This document shows positions 53,823 to 62,625 of a DNA stretch of 64,000 nucleotides, piece after piece. Made by a program: the position numbers and the translations under genes. The notes below the pieces were generated by a model. The model ran no database searches, was not told the DNA's origin, and was given only the letters and a program-made list of their open reading frames with translations. Positions within the stretch are counted from its first letter, which is position 1. Each line of letters opens with the position of its first letter. Source of the stretch: Abiotrophia defectiva ATCC 49176 (GTDB taxonomy: Bacteria > Bacillota > Bacilli > Lactobacillales > Aerococcaceae); NCBI RefSeq assembly GCF_037041345.1, contig NZ_CP146287.1:1429501-1493500 (forward strand), read 5' to 3'.

Positions 53823-54885
53823 TGAGCTCCTCCAATTTTTGGGTTTGGTCAAAGAGAACTAACCCGTCGATAATTTCATCTAATTTCCCCGACATAATGG
53901 CATCGAGTTGTTGAATAGTTAAGCCAATGCGGTGGTCAGTTACCCGGTTTTGTGGGTAGTTGTAGGTCCGAATCCGTTCAGAACGGTCACCAGTACCGAC
54001 AGCTAATTTACGGTTAGAATCATATTCTGCCTGAGCTTCTGATTGGAGCATATCATAGACACGAGCACGCAAGACCTTCATGGCCTTCTCCCGGTTCTTA
54101 AGTTGGCTCCGCTCATCTTGCATCGCAACGACCACCCCAGTTGGCAAGTGAGTCAAACGAACCGCTGAGGCAGTCTTGTTGACGTGCTGACCACCGGCCC
54201 CACTAGCATGATAGATATCTACCCGGATATCAGCATCCTTGAGGTCTAAGTCGACTTCTTCAGCTTCAGGCATCACGACTACAGTTGCGGTAGAGGTGTG
54301 CACGCGGCCTTGAGATTCCGTCTCGGGTACCCTTTGAACACGGTGGGCTCCGTTCTCAAACTTAAGCTTGCTATAAACCTTATGCCCAGTAATCATGAGG
54401 CTGACTTCCTTATAGCCCCCAATCCCAGTAATATTGGCGTCTAAGACTTCTACCTTCCAACCTTGGCTATCAGCATATCGCGTATACATATTGAGAAGGT
54501 CACCAGCAAAGAGTTGCGCTTCGTCCCCACCCGCTGCCCCACGGATTTCCATGATGATGTTTTTACCATCATTTGGGTCTTCAGGCAACATCATGACTTT
54601 AATTTCTTCTTCTAGACGAGGTTTTTCAGCCTTTAATTCCGCCAATTCCATTTTAGCCAATTCAGCCATATCAGCGTCTAAGCCTTCACCTAGCATATCT
54701 TCGGTATCTTTAATTTCTTGTTGGACCTGCTTGTAGCGTTTGATCTTTGCTACCTTAGGGCTCAAGTCCGATTCTTCAATGGTCAGTTCCCGCAAACGTT
54801 TGGAGTCCGAGATGACTTCTGGGTCACTGAGTAATTCGTGTAATTCCTCAAAACGAAAAATGAGGGCATCCAATTGTTCAAACAT
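53806..54885 (-). CDS. prfA: Peptide chain release factor 1
   Basis: Reads UAA and UAG stop codons and triggers peptide release; 359 residues. The catalytic GGQ lies in [18 protein letters not shown] (about 226-243), and the codon-reading domain is in the middle (about 100-200). AAAGGAGA precedes the ATG. It is 11 bases after tdk and overlaps prmC. Confidence 0.97.
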   Translation of the reverse strand: MFEQLDALIFRFEELHELLSDPEVISDSKRLRELTIEESDLSPKVAKIKRYKQVQQEIKDTEDMLGEGLDADMAELAKMELAELKAEKPRLEEEIKVMMLPEDPNDGKNIIMEIRGAAGGDEAQLFAGDLLNMYTRYADSQGWKVEVLDANITGIGGYKEVSLMITGHKVYSKLKFENGAHRVQRVPETESQGRVHTSTATVVVMPEAEEVDLDLKDADIRVDIYHASGAGGQHVNKTASAVRLTHLPTGVVVAMQDERSQLKNREKAMKVLRARVYDMLQSEAQAEYDSNRKLAVGTGDRSERIRTYNYPQNRVTDHRIGLTIQQLDAIMSGKLDEIIDGLVLFDQTQKLEELNGPQI

Positions 54886-54896
54886 AGTGGTCTCCT

Positions 54897-55472
54897 TTAC
54901 TTAATTAATCCGGGATTCTTGTAACAGCGACGGCAAACCGGGTAGTAAGACTCGTTGCCTCCGATTTGAATTTGTTCACCTTGATAAACAGGCTTGCCAT
55001 CTGAAATCCGCAAATTCATTATGGCCTTGCGGTGGCAGAACCAACAGATGGTTTTAATTTCTTCAATCTTATCAGCGTAGAGCAAGAGATATTTTGACCC
55101 TTCAAAAAGTTCATTGGTAAAGTCATTTTTAAGGCCAAAGCACATGACTGGAATATCAAGTTCATCCACTACTCGCGCTAGCTGCAAAATGTGTTCTTTG
55201 CTGAGAAATTGCGATTCGTCAATTAAAATGCAGTAACGCTTAGGCGTCAAATCCTTAATGGTCTCAAATAGGTCCATGTCCTCTGTAATAGGCGTGGCTT
55301 GGCGTTGGAAACCTGCCCGACTATTGACAATTCCTATATCAACGCGCGTATCAATGGCACTGGTAAAAAGTTCAACCGGTTTATTTTGTTCTTCGTAGTT
55401 ATGGGCCACCTTAATAATCTCAATCGATTTCCCACTATTCATGGCGCCATACTTAAAATAAAACTGTGCCAC
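54897..55472 (-). CDS. tdk: Thymidine kinase
   Basis: Type II thymidine kinase of the salvage pathway; 191 residues. P-loop [13 protein letters not shown] (about 7-19), [11 protein letters not shown] (about 83-93), and a zinc site CWFCHRK and CRRCYK near the C-terminus. I place the start at GTG 55472, nine bases after AGAAAGG, because it gives the usual [16 protein letters not shown]; the ATG at 55481 abuts that site. First gene of a six-gene operon for pyrimidine salvage, translation and one-carbon metabolism. Confidence 0.94.
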   Translation of the reverse strand: MAQFYFKYGAMNSGKSIEIIKVAHNYEEQNKPVELFTSAIDTRVDIGIVNSRAGFQRQATPITEDMDLFETIKDLTPKRYCILIDESQFLSKEHILQLARVVDELDIPVMCFGLKNDFTNELFEGSKYLLLYADKIEEIKTICWFCHRKAIMNLRISDGKPVYQGEQIQIGGNESYYPVCRRCYKNPGLIK

Positions 55473-55528
55473 ACTAAGCATCCTTTCTTGGGTATTTTTA
55501 AGCGCAAATTTCACTGTCCCAACTAGTA

Positions 55529-55557
55529 ATGATAAGGGAAAAGAGCTCAATAGTCAA
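55529..55557 (-). promoter_or_regulatory. Promoter of the tdk operon
   Basis: -35 TTGACT (55552-55557), 17-base spacer, -10 TATCAT (55529-55534). Confidence 0.7.
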
Positions 55558-55632
55558 TCAAAGAATCAGCAAAGCTAGCTAGCTCAACCCATCTGAAATT
55601 CTATTCTTCTGAACCTATAATTTTTCCATAAC

Positions 55633-55663
55633 AAAAAGGCAGGAACTTGAGTTCCTGCCCCTT
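55633..55663 (-). terminator. Terminator of ilvE
   Basis: GGCAGGAACTTGAGTTCCTGCC forms a stem of about 9 bp with a short loop. On the minus strand TTTTTGTTATGG follows. Confidence 0.9.
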
Positions 55664-55671
55664 AATCCTGA

Positions 55672-56703
55672 TTATTTAACTGGTACTTTTTGAATCCAGC
55701 CTTCTGGAGCTTCAACATCTCCGTATTGGATGCCCACTAATTCATCATAAAGACGTTTAGTGATGGGCCCCACTTCTGTTTCAGAATGGAAGACATACTT
55801 CCTATCACCAACTGTGATTGAGCCAACTGGGCTGATAACGGCAGCCGTCCCACAAGCACCAGCTTCTACGTATTGATCTAATTGATCAACATACACATCG
55901 CCTTCTTCTACTTCCAAGCCCAAGCGTTCTTTGGCTAAGTATAAGAGTGAATACTTGGTAATAGATGGCAAGATAGAAGGAGATAATGGCGTAACGAATT
56001 TGTTATCCTTAGTAATCCCGAAGAAGTTAGCTGCCCCAACTTCCTCAATCTTAGTCTTGGTTGCTGGGTCCAAATAGATAGCGTCAGTATATCCATCTAA
56101 TTTAGCCTTCTTACCTGGATAGAGGCTGGCAGCATAGTTACCCGCTACCTTAGCAGCCCCTGTCCCTTGTGGCGCTGCACGGTCATAATCCGATACAACA
56201 AAGTTACTTGGAGTTAAGCCACCCTTGAAGTAGGCACCTACAGGAGATACATAAATTCCGAAGAGGTATTCATCTGCAGGTGAAACCCCAATTGATGCGC
56301 CCAAGCCGATGAGGAAAGGACGGATATAAAGTGTCGCGCCTGATTCATAAGGTGGCACCCAATCCGCATTAGCTGCTACCACTTCTTTAACTGCTTCAAC
56401 AAACCAATCCTCTGGGTAGGCCGGCATCAAGAGACGCTCAGCAGAACGGCGCATACGCGCCGCATTTTGATCAACGCGGAAAAGGTTGATTTCACCAGAT
56501 TTGGTGCGGTAAGCCTTCAAACCTTCAAAACATGTTTGACCATAGTGTAAAACGTTAGCCGCTTCACTCATGGTAATGGTGGCATCTTCTGTAATGCCGC
56601 CCTTTTCCCAAGCACCATTACGGTAGTATGCACGGTAACGTTTGCCCGTATCGGTATAGCCAAAACCTAAGTTATTCCAATCCATTTGTTCTGGTGTTGT
56701 CAT
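55672..56703 (-). CDS. ilvE: Branched-chain amino acid aminotransferase
   Basis: PLP fold IV transaminase for leucine, isoleucine and valine; 343 residues. The PLP Lys lies in GTGAAKVAGNYAASL (about 181-195), and QTCFEGLKAYRT (about 56-67) and GACGTAAVISPVG (about 283-295) are family segments. TTGGAGGAA precedes the ATG. It lies 28 bases after the PTS_EIIC_2-type gene with no terminator between, so they share a transcript. Confidence 0.95.
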   Translation of the reverse strand: MTTPEQMDWNNLGFGYTDTGKRYRAYYRNGAWEKGGITEDATITMSEAANVLHYGQTCFEGLKAYRTKSGEINLFRVDQNAARMRRSAERLLMPAYPEDWFVEAVKEVVAANADWVPPYESGATLYIRPFLIGLGASIGVSPADEYLFGIYVSPVGAYFKGGLTPSNFVVSDYDRAAPQGTGAAKVAGNYAASLYPGKKAKLDGYTDAIYLDPATKTKIEEVGAANFFGITKDNKFVTPLSPSILPSITKYSLLYLAKERLGLEVEEGDVYVDQLDQYVEAGACGTAAVISPVGSITVGDRKYVFHSETEVGPITKRLYDELVGIQYGDVEAPEGWIQKVPVK

Positions 56704-56731
56704 TGTCTATTCCTCCAATATAATAATGAGA

Positions 56732-57817
56732 TTAGTTAGAACCTTTGAATACGAAAATTTCTTCATCATAGAGTTTCAAGACTTTGGTGAAGAGGAAGTG
56801 AACTAGGAAAGTTACCACTGCTGGCACAGCCACCCAGATGAGGAGCATGAGCAAGAAGTTATTTCCTAAACTTGGTAAGGAAGCAATTGGGCCAACCAAA
56901 CCAACTAAACCGAAACCAGAGGTTTGTGGTGTCCCTGTCAAGTTAAAGACTGGAACCAAAACAGCTGTAATAGCTGAAGATAAGAGAAGCCCGGCTGACA
57001 TAATTGGATGAGTCAGATAGTTAGGCATCATCATTTTCATAGCCCCCAAAGCAATTGCTGTTGGAACACCTGGCTTATTCTTCTTATGAGTTGCCCAGAC
57101 TAAGTATAGAGCCGTAGTCCCGACCCCCATAGAGGCCGCCCCAGCTGATAGGCCAGATAATGAAATAGCTAAGCCGATTGCGACGGTTGAAATTGGAGTT
57201 AAGATTAAGATAGCAAAAGACATACAAATCAAGATACTCATTACGAAAGGTTGATATTGTACGAAGGTTTCAATTACGTGACCAATCGTATCTGTCACTT
57301 GTTTAACATATGGAAGGAGCTTGTAACCAAGTAAACCGACTCCGGAACCTACCACAATTGGTAAGAGGATAATTTCTAAGGCACCAAAATGGTGGCCCAC
57401 TAACTGGATGACAGCTACCGCAAGAGCTGCCGTTACCATAGCATTAATCAAATCTCCTGTCCCGGCAAGTTGGAAGATTTGGCCTGTCTTGTCACCGATG
57501 GTTGCTTCAACCGCTTTCCAAGCACCAGACCCGATAAAGGTAGCCCCACCGACCGCAATCATCTGCATTGGCTTCATATTGAATTGATGTGCAATCAAGA
57601 ACCCGGCCATAACAGGAATGAAGAACTGGAAGATGGTAATAATATTTAAGTAGTCCACTAAATATGGCTTAATAGCAGGGTAATTGCTCTGAAGGGCTGT
57701 GAGCGCCGCCTTCAAGACTGCATTAGGAATCAAAGCTACTACGATAGCAATGGCTGTCCCATTCAATACATTGTTTATAAAATTATAGGCAGACGATTTG
57801 GTCTTTTCATTCGTCAT
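56732..57817 (-). CDS. PTS_EIIC_2 family membrane protein (PfoR-like)
   Basis: A 361-residue integral membrane protein with about ten hydrophobic segments. It matches the PTS_EIIC_2 family, which includes PfoR-type proteins; segments such as GGATFIGSGAWKAVE (about 95-109), IVVGSGVGLLGYKLLPYV (about 155-172) and AIALGAMKMMMPNYLTHP (about 248-265) are characteristic. No EIIA or EIIB domain is present or adjacent, so sugar phosphotransfer is doubtful. Co-transcription with ilvE suggests a link to branched-chain metabolites. AAGAGGTA precedes the ATG. Confidence 0.82.
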   Translation of the reverse strand: MTNEKTKSSAYNFINNVLNGTAIAIVVALIPNAVLKAALTALQSNYPAIKPYLVDYLNIITIFQFFIPVMAGFLIAHQFNMKPMQMIAVGGATFIGSGAWKAVEATIGDKTGQIFQLAGTGDLINAMVTAALAVAVIQLVGHHFGALEIILLPIVVGSGVGLLGYKLLPYVKQVTDTIGHVIETFVQYQPFVMSILICMSFAILILTPISTVAIGLAISLSGLSAGAASMGVGTTALYLVWATHKKNKPGVPTAIALGAMKMMMPNYLTHPIMSAGLLLSSAITAVLVPVFNLTGTPQTSGFGLVGLVGPIASLPSLGNNFLLMLLIWVAVPAVVTFLVHFLFTKVLKLYDEEIFVFKGSN

Positions 57818-57849
57818 AGAGATACCTCTTTTCTTTTTAGGATGCCATA

Positions 57850-57878
57850 ATTTTAACGTATTTCTAATCTTATTGCAA
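57850..57878 (-). promoter_or_regulatory. Promoter of the EIIC_2-ilvE operon
   Basis: -35 TTGCAA (57873-57878), 17-base spacer, -10 TAAAAT (57850-57855). Confidence 0.65.
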
Positions 57879-58035
57879 GGTAGTTTTTCATTTTTCTGAA
57901 AATAATCCTTAGATGGACAAACACAGAAGTCAAAGCTAGTAACTAGTTATCACGAACTTCTCATTTAATTACCTACATCCTGAGATTATGTTTGTGAAAT
58001 TTCTTCAGAGGTCCGCCATCACCTCTTACTTAAGG

Positions 58036-58073
58036 CACAAGAAAAGAGACTAGGCAACTAGTCTCTCTTTAAT
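58036..58073 (-). terminator. Terminator of gatD
   Basis: AGAGACTAG and CTAGTCTCT pair around a 4-6 base loop. TTTTCTTGTG follows on the minus strand. Confidence 0.88.
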
Positions 58074-58087
58074 CCTTTATAGCTGGC

Positions 58088-58759
58088 TTAGACTTTTGAA
58101 GCCTTCTTAGCTTCATTATTGGCAATAGCCAATGCCACCAAATGTTTTGCTAAACCTTCATTCCGTACTAGAAGCGGGCCGTGGAAATAGCTACCATAAG
58201 TATTGCGATAGTGCATACCCTCGGTTTTGTCTTGGCCATTGTTCCCATGACCGGTCACTACGCGACCAAGCGGTGCTTGATTGGGACCTAGTGTGGTCAC
58301 CCCATTATGATTTTCAAAGCCATAATAAGTCACTTGATTGACTTCATCATAGATTTCAATATCTCCGATGAAGCGAGTGCCTTCTTGGCGTTCTGTCTTA
58401 TGTGGAAAAATACCTAGGCATTCAATTTTCTGCCCTTCTGCTGTCATATAGTATTGACCCAAAAATTGGAAGCCACCACAAATGGCAAGCAAGACGCCAT
58501 CTGATTCAATATAACGCTCTAATTCATCCTTTAGACGGCCAATATCGCGCGCAATAATCCCCTGCTCGTAATCCTGCCCACCACCAATAAAGACGATATC
58601 GTAGTCATCCGCCTTAAAATCATCACCTAGACTGACCAATTTTGTTTCTACTTGATAGCCGGCTTGTTTAGCATGATACTGTAACATGAGGAGATTACCG
58701 TTATCTCCATAGGTATTCAAGAGATTGCCATAGAGATGGCAGATTCGTAAAGTTTTCAT
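58088..58759 (-). CDS. gatD: Lipid II isoglutaminyl synthase, glutaminase subunit GatD
   Basis: Frees ammonia from glutamine for MurT to amidate the D-Glu of lipid II. The 223 residues are a class I glutamine amidotransferase domain of the CobB/CobQ type; nucleophile C94 is in LLAICGGFQFLG and the catalytic His lies in YGSYFHGPLL (about H193). GGAGGG precedes the ATG. It follows murT by 19 bases, as in staphylococci and streptococci. Confidence 0.95.
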   Translation of the reverse strand: MKTLRICHLYGNLLNTYGDNGNLLMLQYHAKQAGYQVETKLVSLGDDFKADDYDIVFIGGGQDYEQGIIARDIGRLKDELERYIESDGVLLAICGGFQFLGQYYMTAEGQKIECLGIFPHKTERQEGTRFIGDIEIYDEVNQVTYYGFENHNGVTTLGPNQAPLGRVVTGHGNNGQDKTEGMHYRNTYGSYFHGPLLVRNEGLAKHLVALAIANNEAKKASKV

Positions 58760-58778
58760 TCAATCTAGCCCTCCCGTT

Positions 58779-60119
58779 TTATTGTTTCAGGTAGCCCTTG
58801 GCTACTAGTAATTTACGTAAATCTAACATGGCGGTATAGGTAGCCAAGATATGAATATGAGGTGTCGTGCTCGCTTCGATAGCCGCAACAACCGCCTCAA
58901 GGCTATCTAGCTCATGGATACGCTCTGAATCAAGCCCTGCTACCTCAAGACGCTTGGTCATATCCTTAACCCGCATCCCTGCTGTATAAACTTCTTGAAT
59001 TGGGAAATCAACCATCTGTTCATAATGACCATCCCAAATCCAGCTGACATCTGTTCCATCTGCATAGCGGTTATTGAGAATGGCCACTAAGTTATAAGGC
59101 TCTGGATCCAATTTAATAAGTGCTAAAACTTGATCCAATCCGACTGGATTCTTAACCAAGTTAAGAAGGACTTTCTTATCCCCTACTTGAAAGAACTCTT
59201 GACGGCCGAACACCCGCTCTGCTTGCTTAAAGCCAGCTTCAATGGCCTCAGGAGACACACCAAATTCACGAGCCACACTATAGGCTGCTAAGGCATTATA
59301 GATATTATAGAGCCCTGCTACTGGAATAGCGTATTCATGTCCTTCAATGGCAAAACGCGAATGAGTCAGCGCTAATTCTTCCAGAGCCGTCACGCGATAA
59401 TTTAAATCTGGACGTTTGAAGCCACAATGCGGGCAATAGTATTTCCCTAAGTTGGCATAAGTATTGCTGTGATAGCGAAGGATATGCTGACATTCTGGGC
59501 AGAGAATACCATCCGTATTATAGTGGGGCGTTACCTCATGGTCCTCTTCATGGTCAAAACCAAAGTATACTCGACGATTAGGCAAAGCCACTGAATTAAA
59601 TAGAGGAGAGTCTCCATTGGCAATCACAGTCGCTTCTGGCACCTGCTTAGCAGCGTCCGCCATGAGTTTATAAATAGTATAGATTTCACCATAACGGTCC
59701 ATTTGATCTCGAAAGACGTTGGTGTGGACAAAAGCCTTAGGAGCTAGGGCCTTAACCACGTGTTTAAGGGAGCCTTCATCGACTTCCAGAACAGCTACAC
59801 CTCGTTGCCCTTTAGGTAAGGCTGGTGCAGATAAAAAGGTGGACACAATCCCTTGCTTCATATTAGAACCTGTTGGATTAGTCAGTATGTGGTCGTAAGA
59901 CTGGGCCAAGGCATGGACTGTCAAAGCTGTGGTCAAGGTTTTACCATTTGTACCCGTAATAATGACGACATCATAGTTCTTTGCCAACTCGGCTAGAAGA
60001 TTTGGATCCAGGGCTAGGGCTAATTTACCAGGTAGGCTAGAACCACCACTGGTAAAGGTCGTGAGAGCCCAGCGGGTTAAGCGACCTACTCCGGTCGCTA
60101 ATTTACTTCGTAAGGTCAT
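58779..60119 (-). CDS. murT: Lipid II isoglutaminyl synthase, ligase subunit MurT
   Basis: Mur-ligase-like enzyme that activates the D-Glu carboxylate of lipid II with ATP and amidates it with GatD's ammonia; 446 residues. The P-loop is ITGTNGKTLTTAL (about 54-66). A zinc ribbon insertion (CPECQ and CPHCGF, about 205-231) marks MurT. The C-terminal DUF1727 domain carries DVSWIWDGHYE (about 356-366). AAGGAGTC precedes the ATG. With GatD it makes the form of peptidoglycan needed for crosslinking in Gram-positives. Confidence 0.96.
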   Translation of the reverse strand: MTLRSKLATGVGRLTRWALTTFTSGGSSLPGKLALALDPNLLAELAKNYDVVIITGTNGKTLTTALTVHALAQSYDHILTNPTGSNMKQGIVSTFLSAPALPKGQRGVAVLEVDEGSLKHVVKALAPKAFVHTNVFRDQMDRYGEIYTIYKLMADAAKQVPEATVIANGDSPLFNSVALPNRRVYFGFDHEEDHEVTPHYNTDGILCPECQHILRYHSNTYANLGKYYCPHCGFKRPDLNYRVTALEELALTHSRFAIEGHEYAIPVAGLYNIYNALAAYSVAREFGVSPEAIEAGFKQAERVFGRQEFFQVGDKKVLLNLVKNPVGLDQVLALIKLDPEPYNLVAILNNRYADGTDVSWIWDGHYEQMVDFPIQEVYTAGMRVKDMTKRLEVAGLDSERIHELDSLEAVVAAIEASTTPHIHILATYTAMLDLRKLLVAKGYLKQ

Positions 60120-60251
60120 AACGAGACTCCTTCAACTTCAAAATTTTGGATTCATTAAGCTAATAAATAGGCCTGCAGAGGGACCTAATAAGACAAGCGC
60201 ATCATAGAATTTAAGACACAAAACTCATTTTCTATTTTATCCCCCTAGCCA

Positions 60252-60286
60252 GCAAAAAGCAAGGACCGAGGCCCCTGCTTTCTCTA
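60252..60286 (-). terminator. Terminator of the PBP gene
   Basis: AGCAAGGA and CCCTGCT pair imperfectly around CGAGGC (about 60260-60281). On the minus strand TTTTTGCTGG follows. Confidence 0.65.
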
Positions 60287-60296
60287 ACTATCTAGC

Positions 60297-62408
60297 TTAA
60301 AATGGCCAGTCAATCGAGCGCCACCAATCACCCACACCACGCACAGCTTCCTTGGTGGTGAAGACAATGTCGTCCCATAGGTTACCCGCATTTTGGTTAA
60401 CCCATTTGGCTCCCTGATCAATGGTTTCTCCAACATTATAGTGCTGAACTGCATCAGCAACTGGATTGGTGTCGGTCGTCATTTGCGAAGCCATTTCTAG
60501 ACCAAATGAAGTCTGTGGCGATGCCGACATGAGATTAGTAGTCTGAATTGAGAAGAGCTGGCGCATACCGCTAGGCATTAAATCATCCAGTGATTGCTCC
60601 CCAGACTTATCTAAGCCTACCCAAGAAGCAATAACAAAATCTGGTGTATAGCCAATCATCCATTTATCACGAGTTGCCATGTTGCCGTCCGATACTTCCG
60701 TTGACCCTGTTTTACCCGCGATTTGACCAAAACTAGGTCCGGCACCATAACCAGTTCCATTACCACCATAAGTTTCCAGCATCATGCTAGTCATATCGGC
60801 TGCTACTCGTGGTGTCATTACCATATATTTAGTTGGTCGAGTATTCTGGTAGATAATATGGCCACTGGCGTCTTTAATTTGACGAATTAAGTAGCTATCA
60901 TTACGAATCCCCTTGTTGGCAAAGGCTGCATAGGCACTAGCCATCTGCAAAGGCGATACCCCTTGGCTGAGGGCGCCCAAGGCCAAGGTGAGTTGTTGGT
61001 CTTGAGCTTGAATCTTGAGACCAAATTGATCTAACTTTTGCACTGACTTGCCTATTCCTAACTGATCCATCAAGTAGACAGCTGAAGTGTTCTTACTTTG
61101 GGCTAAGGCATAATAAAGTGGGACTTGACCCGATGGATCAGTCTGACGATCATAGTTCTCAGGTGCATAATGGTTGTTCCCATAGGATCTTACCTGATCA
61201 GGCACCTGACTATTAATTTTATAACCCGCCTCAAGCGCTGGCTCATAGACCGCCAGTGGCTTGATTGTAGAACCTGGCGAGCGTCTCATGTCAGTTGCCC
61301 GGTTAAAACCACGGTGGACGTAATCACCTCGCCCACCGTAGATGGCCATCACACCACCTGTTGAAGGCTCTACCACAACTGAGGCGCTCTGTACTAATGG
61401 AGTTCCCGTATTATCATCTGGGAAAATCCCCTGCACTTGATAGGCTGAATCCAAGGCATTTTGATATTCAGGATTAAGGTAGGTATAAATCTTATAGCCC
61501 TTAGCCAGCAAGTCCGCTTCAGGAATCCCAGTTTCAGCTACCGCCTCATCTAACACCGCATCGAAATAGGCCGGATATTGGTCCTGCTCCTTAGCCACAT
61601 AGGCATCATGAAGTTCAATACCCGAAGATTTAATTGACTGCGCCGTTTGACTATCAATCACTGACTCCTGTTCCAAGAGACCAACCACTACGTTACGGCG
61701 TTCGATTGCCGCCTCGTAGTCATCAATAGGGTTAAAGAGTGATGGCCCTTTGAGAATACCTGTCAGAACCGCTGCCTCATTCCAAGACAGGCTAGCTGCC
61801 GAGTGACCAAAATAACGTTGCGAGGCATCTTCGACACCCCAGACCCCATTACCAAAGTAGGCATGATTGAGATACATCTCTAGAATCTGGTCCTTACTAA
61901 ATTGTTTTTCGACTTCAAGGGCCAGGAAAAATTCCTTGAGCTTACGTTGTAGCGTCTGGTCTAAGGTCAAAAAGGCATTCTTAACCAGTTGCTGGGTCAA
62001 GGTCGAGCCGCCCCCGCCAGAAGTATTGCGATTGATTACAAATCGCACTAGGGCCCGCCCTATCCCTTGGGCATCAAATCCGTTATGCTGATAAAATCGC
62101 TTATCTTCCGTTGCCACCACCGCTTCACGGATAGTAGTAGACATCTGGTCTAAATTTATATAAGTTCCCTTCTGGGCACTCAGAGTTCCAGCTTCTTGGT
62201 CATTCTTATCATAGATGGTCGTAACCGTCTTGAGTGCATCTTGTAGCATAGCCACATTGGTCGTCTTAGCGATAAAAACCAAGTAGGTCGACATGACTAG
62301 CATGATTGACATGCCGATAAGGATTAACCATTTCCAGCCACGGTAATACCGCCAGATGCCTTTGAAACCTTGCCAAAGCCGGCTTCTAAAACTTGCTTGA
62401 CTGGCCAT
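60297..62408 (-). CDS. Class A penicillin-binding protein
   Basis: Bifunctional peptidoglycan synthase, 703 residues. It has a short cytoplasmic tail, one membrane helix (about 28-48, WLILIGMSIMLVMSTYLVFI), a GT51 glycosyltransferase domain (AVVATEDKRFYQHNGFD; GGSTLTQQLVKNAFLT; EMYLNHAYFGNGVWG) and a transpeptidase domain with SPGSTIKP (nucleophile Ser, about 384), SKNTSAVYL (SxN) and GKTGSTE (KTG). Length and order suit the PBP1b/2a group of streptococci. GAGGTGA precedes ATG 62408; an in-frame GTG lies within the site. It is alone, with a palindrome and terminator upstream. Confidence 0.94.
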   Translation of the reverse strand: MASQASFRSRLWQGFKGIWRYYRGWKWLILIGMSIMLVMSTYLVFIAKTTNVAMLQDALKTVTTIYDKNDQEAGTLSAQKGTYINLDQMSTTIREAVVATEDKRFYQHNGFDAQGIGRALVRFVINRNTSGGGGSTLTQQLVKNAFLTLDQTLQRKLKEFFLALEVEKQFSKDQILEMYLNHAYFGNGVWGVEDASQRYFGHSAASLSWNEAAVLTGILKGPSLFNPIDDYEAAIERRNVVVGLLEQESVIDSQTAQSIKSSGIELHDAYVAKEQDQYPAYFDAVLDEAVAETGIPEADLLAKGYKIYTYLNPEYQNALDSAYQVQGIFPDDNTGTPLVQSASVVVEPSTGGVMAIYGGRGDYVHRGFNRATDMRRSPGSTIKPLAVYEPALEAGYKINSQVPDQVRSYGNNHYAPENYDRQTDPSGQVPLYYALAQSKNTSAVYLMDQLGIGKSVQKLDQFGLKIQAQDQQLTLALGALSQGVSPLQMASAYAAFANKGIRNDSYLIRQIKDASGHIIYQNTRPTKYMVMTPRVAADMTSMMLETYGGNGTGYGAGPSFGQIAGKTGSTEVSDGNMATRDKWMIGYTPDFVIASWVGLDKSGEQSLDDLMPSGMRQLFSIQTTNLMSASPQTSFGLEMASQMTTDTNPVADAVQHYNVGETIDQGAKWVNQNAGNLWDDIVFTTKEAVRGVGDWWRSIDWPF

Positions 62409-62441
62409 TATGATCACCTCATTACTTCATTCATGTCCCTT

Positions 62442-62447
62442 ATTATA
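62442..62447 (-). promoter_or_regulatory. -10 element of the PBP gene
   Basis: A perfect TATAAT on the minus strand, 34 bases before the ATG. I see no good -35 at the right spacing. Confidence 0.45.
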
Positions 62448-62527
62448 CTGGAAAATTACGAATTTCTTATGAATTTTGACTGCTAAGCGTGAAAATTTAA
62501 GTATTTCTTAGAAAACGGCTAATAAGA

Positions 62528-62567
62528 AAACTTCCCATTATATCATATATGATATAATGGGAAGTTT
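62528..62567. repeat. 40-bp perfect palindrome, copy 3
   Basis: The same 28-bp core (62534-62561) as the copies at 2373 and 3073, with outer arms AAACTT and AAGTTT. It lies between the alpha-galactosidase terminator and the PBP gene, about 120 bases before the PBP start. Confidence 0.95.
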
Positions 62568-62583
62568 ATTTTTACCTCAAGAC

Positions 62584-62614
62584 CTAAAAAACAGCACCTG
62601 AAACCAGGTGCTGA
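62584..62614 (-). terminator. Terminator of the alpha-galactosidase gene
   Basis: CAGCACCTG and CAGGTGCTG pair around a 4-base loop. On the minus strand TTTTTTAGG follows. Confidence 0.92.
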
Positions 62615-62625
62615 ATGTCTAATTC

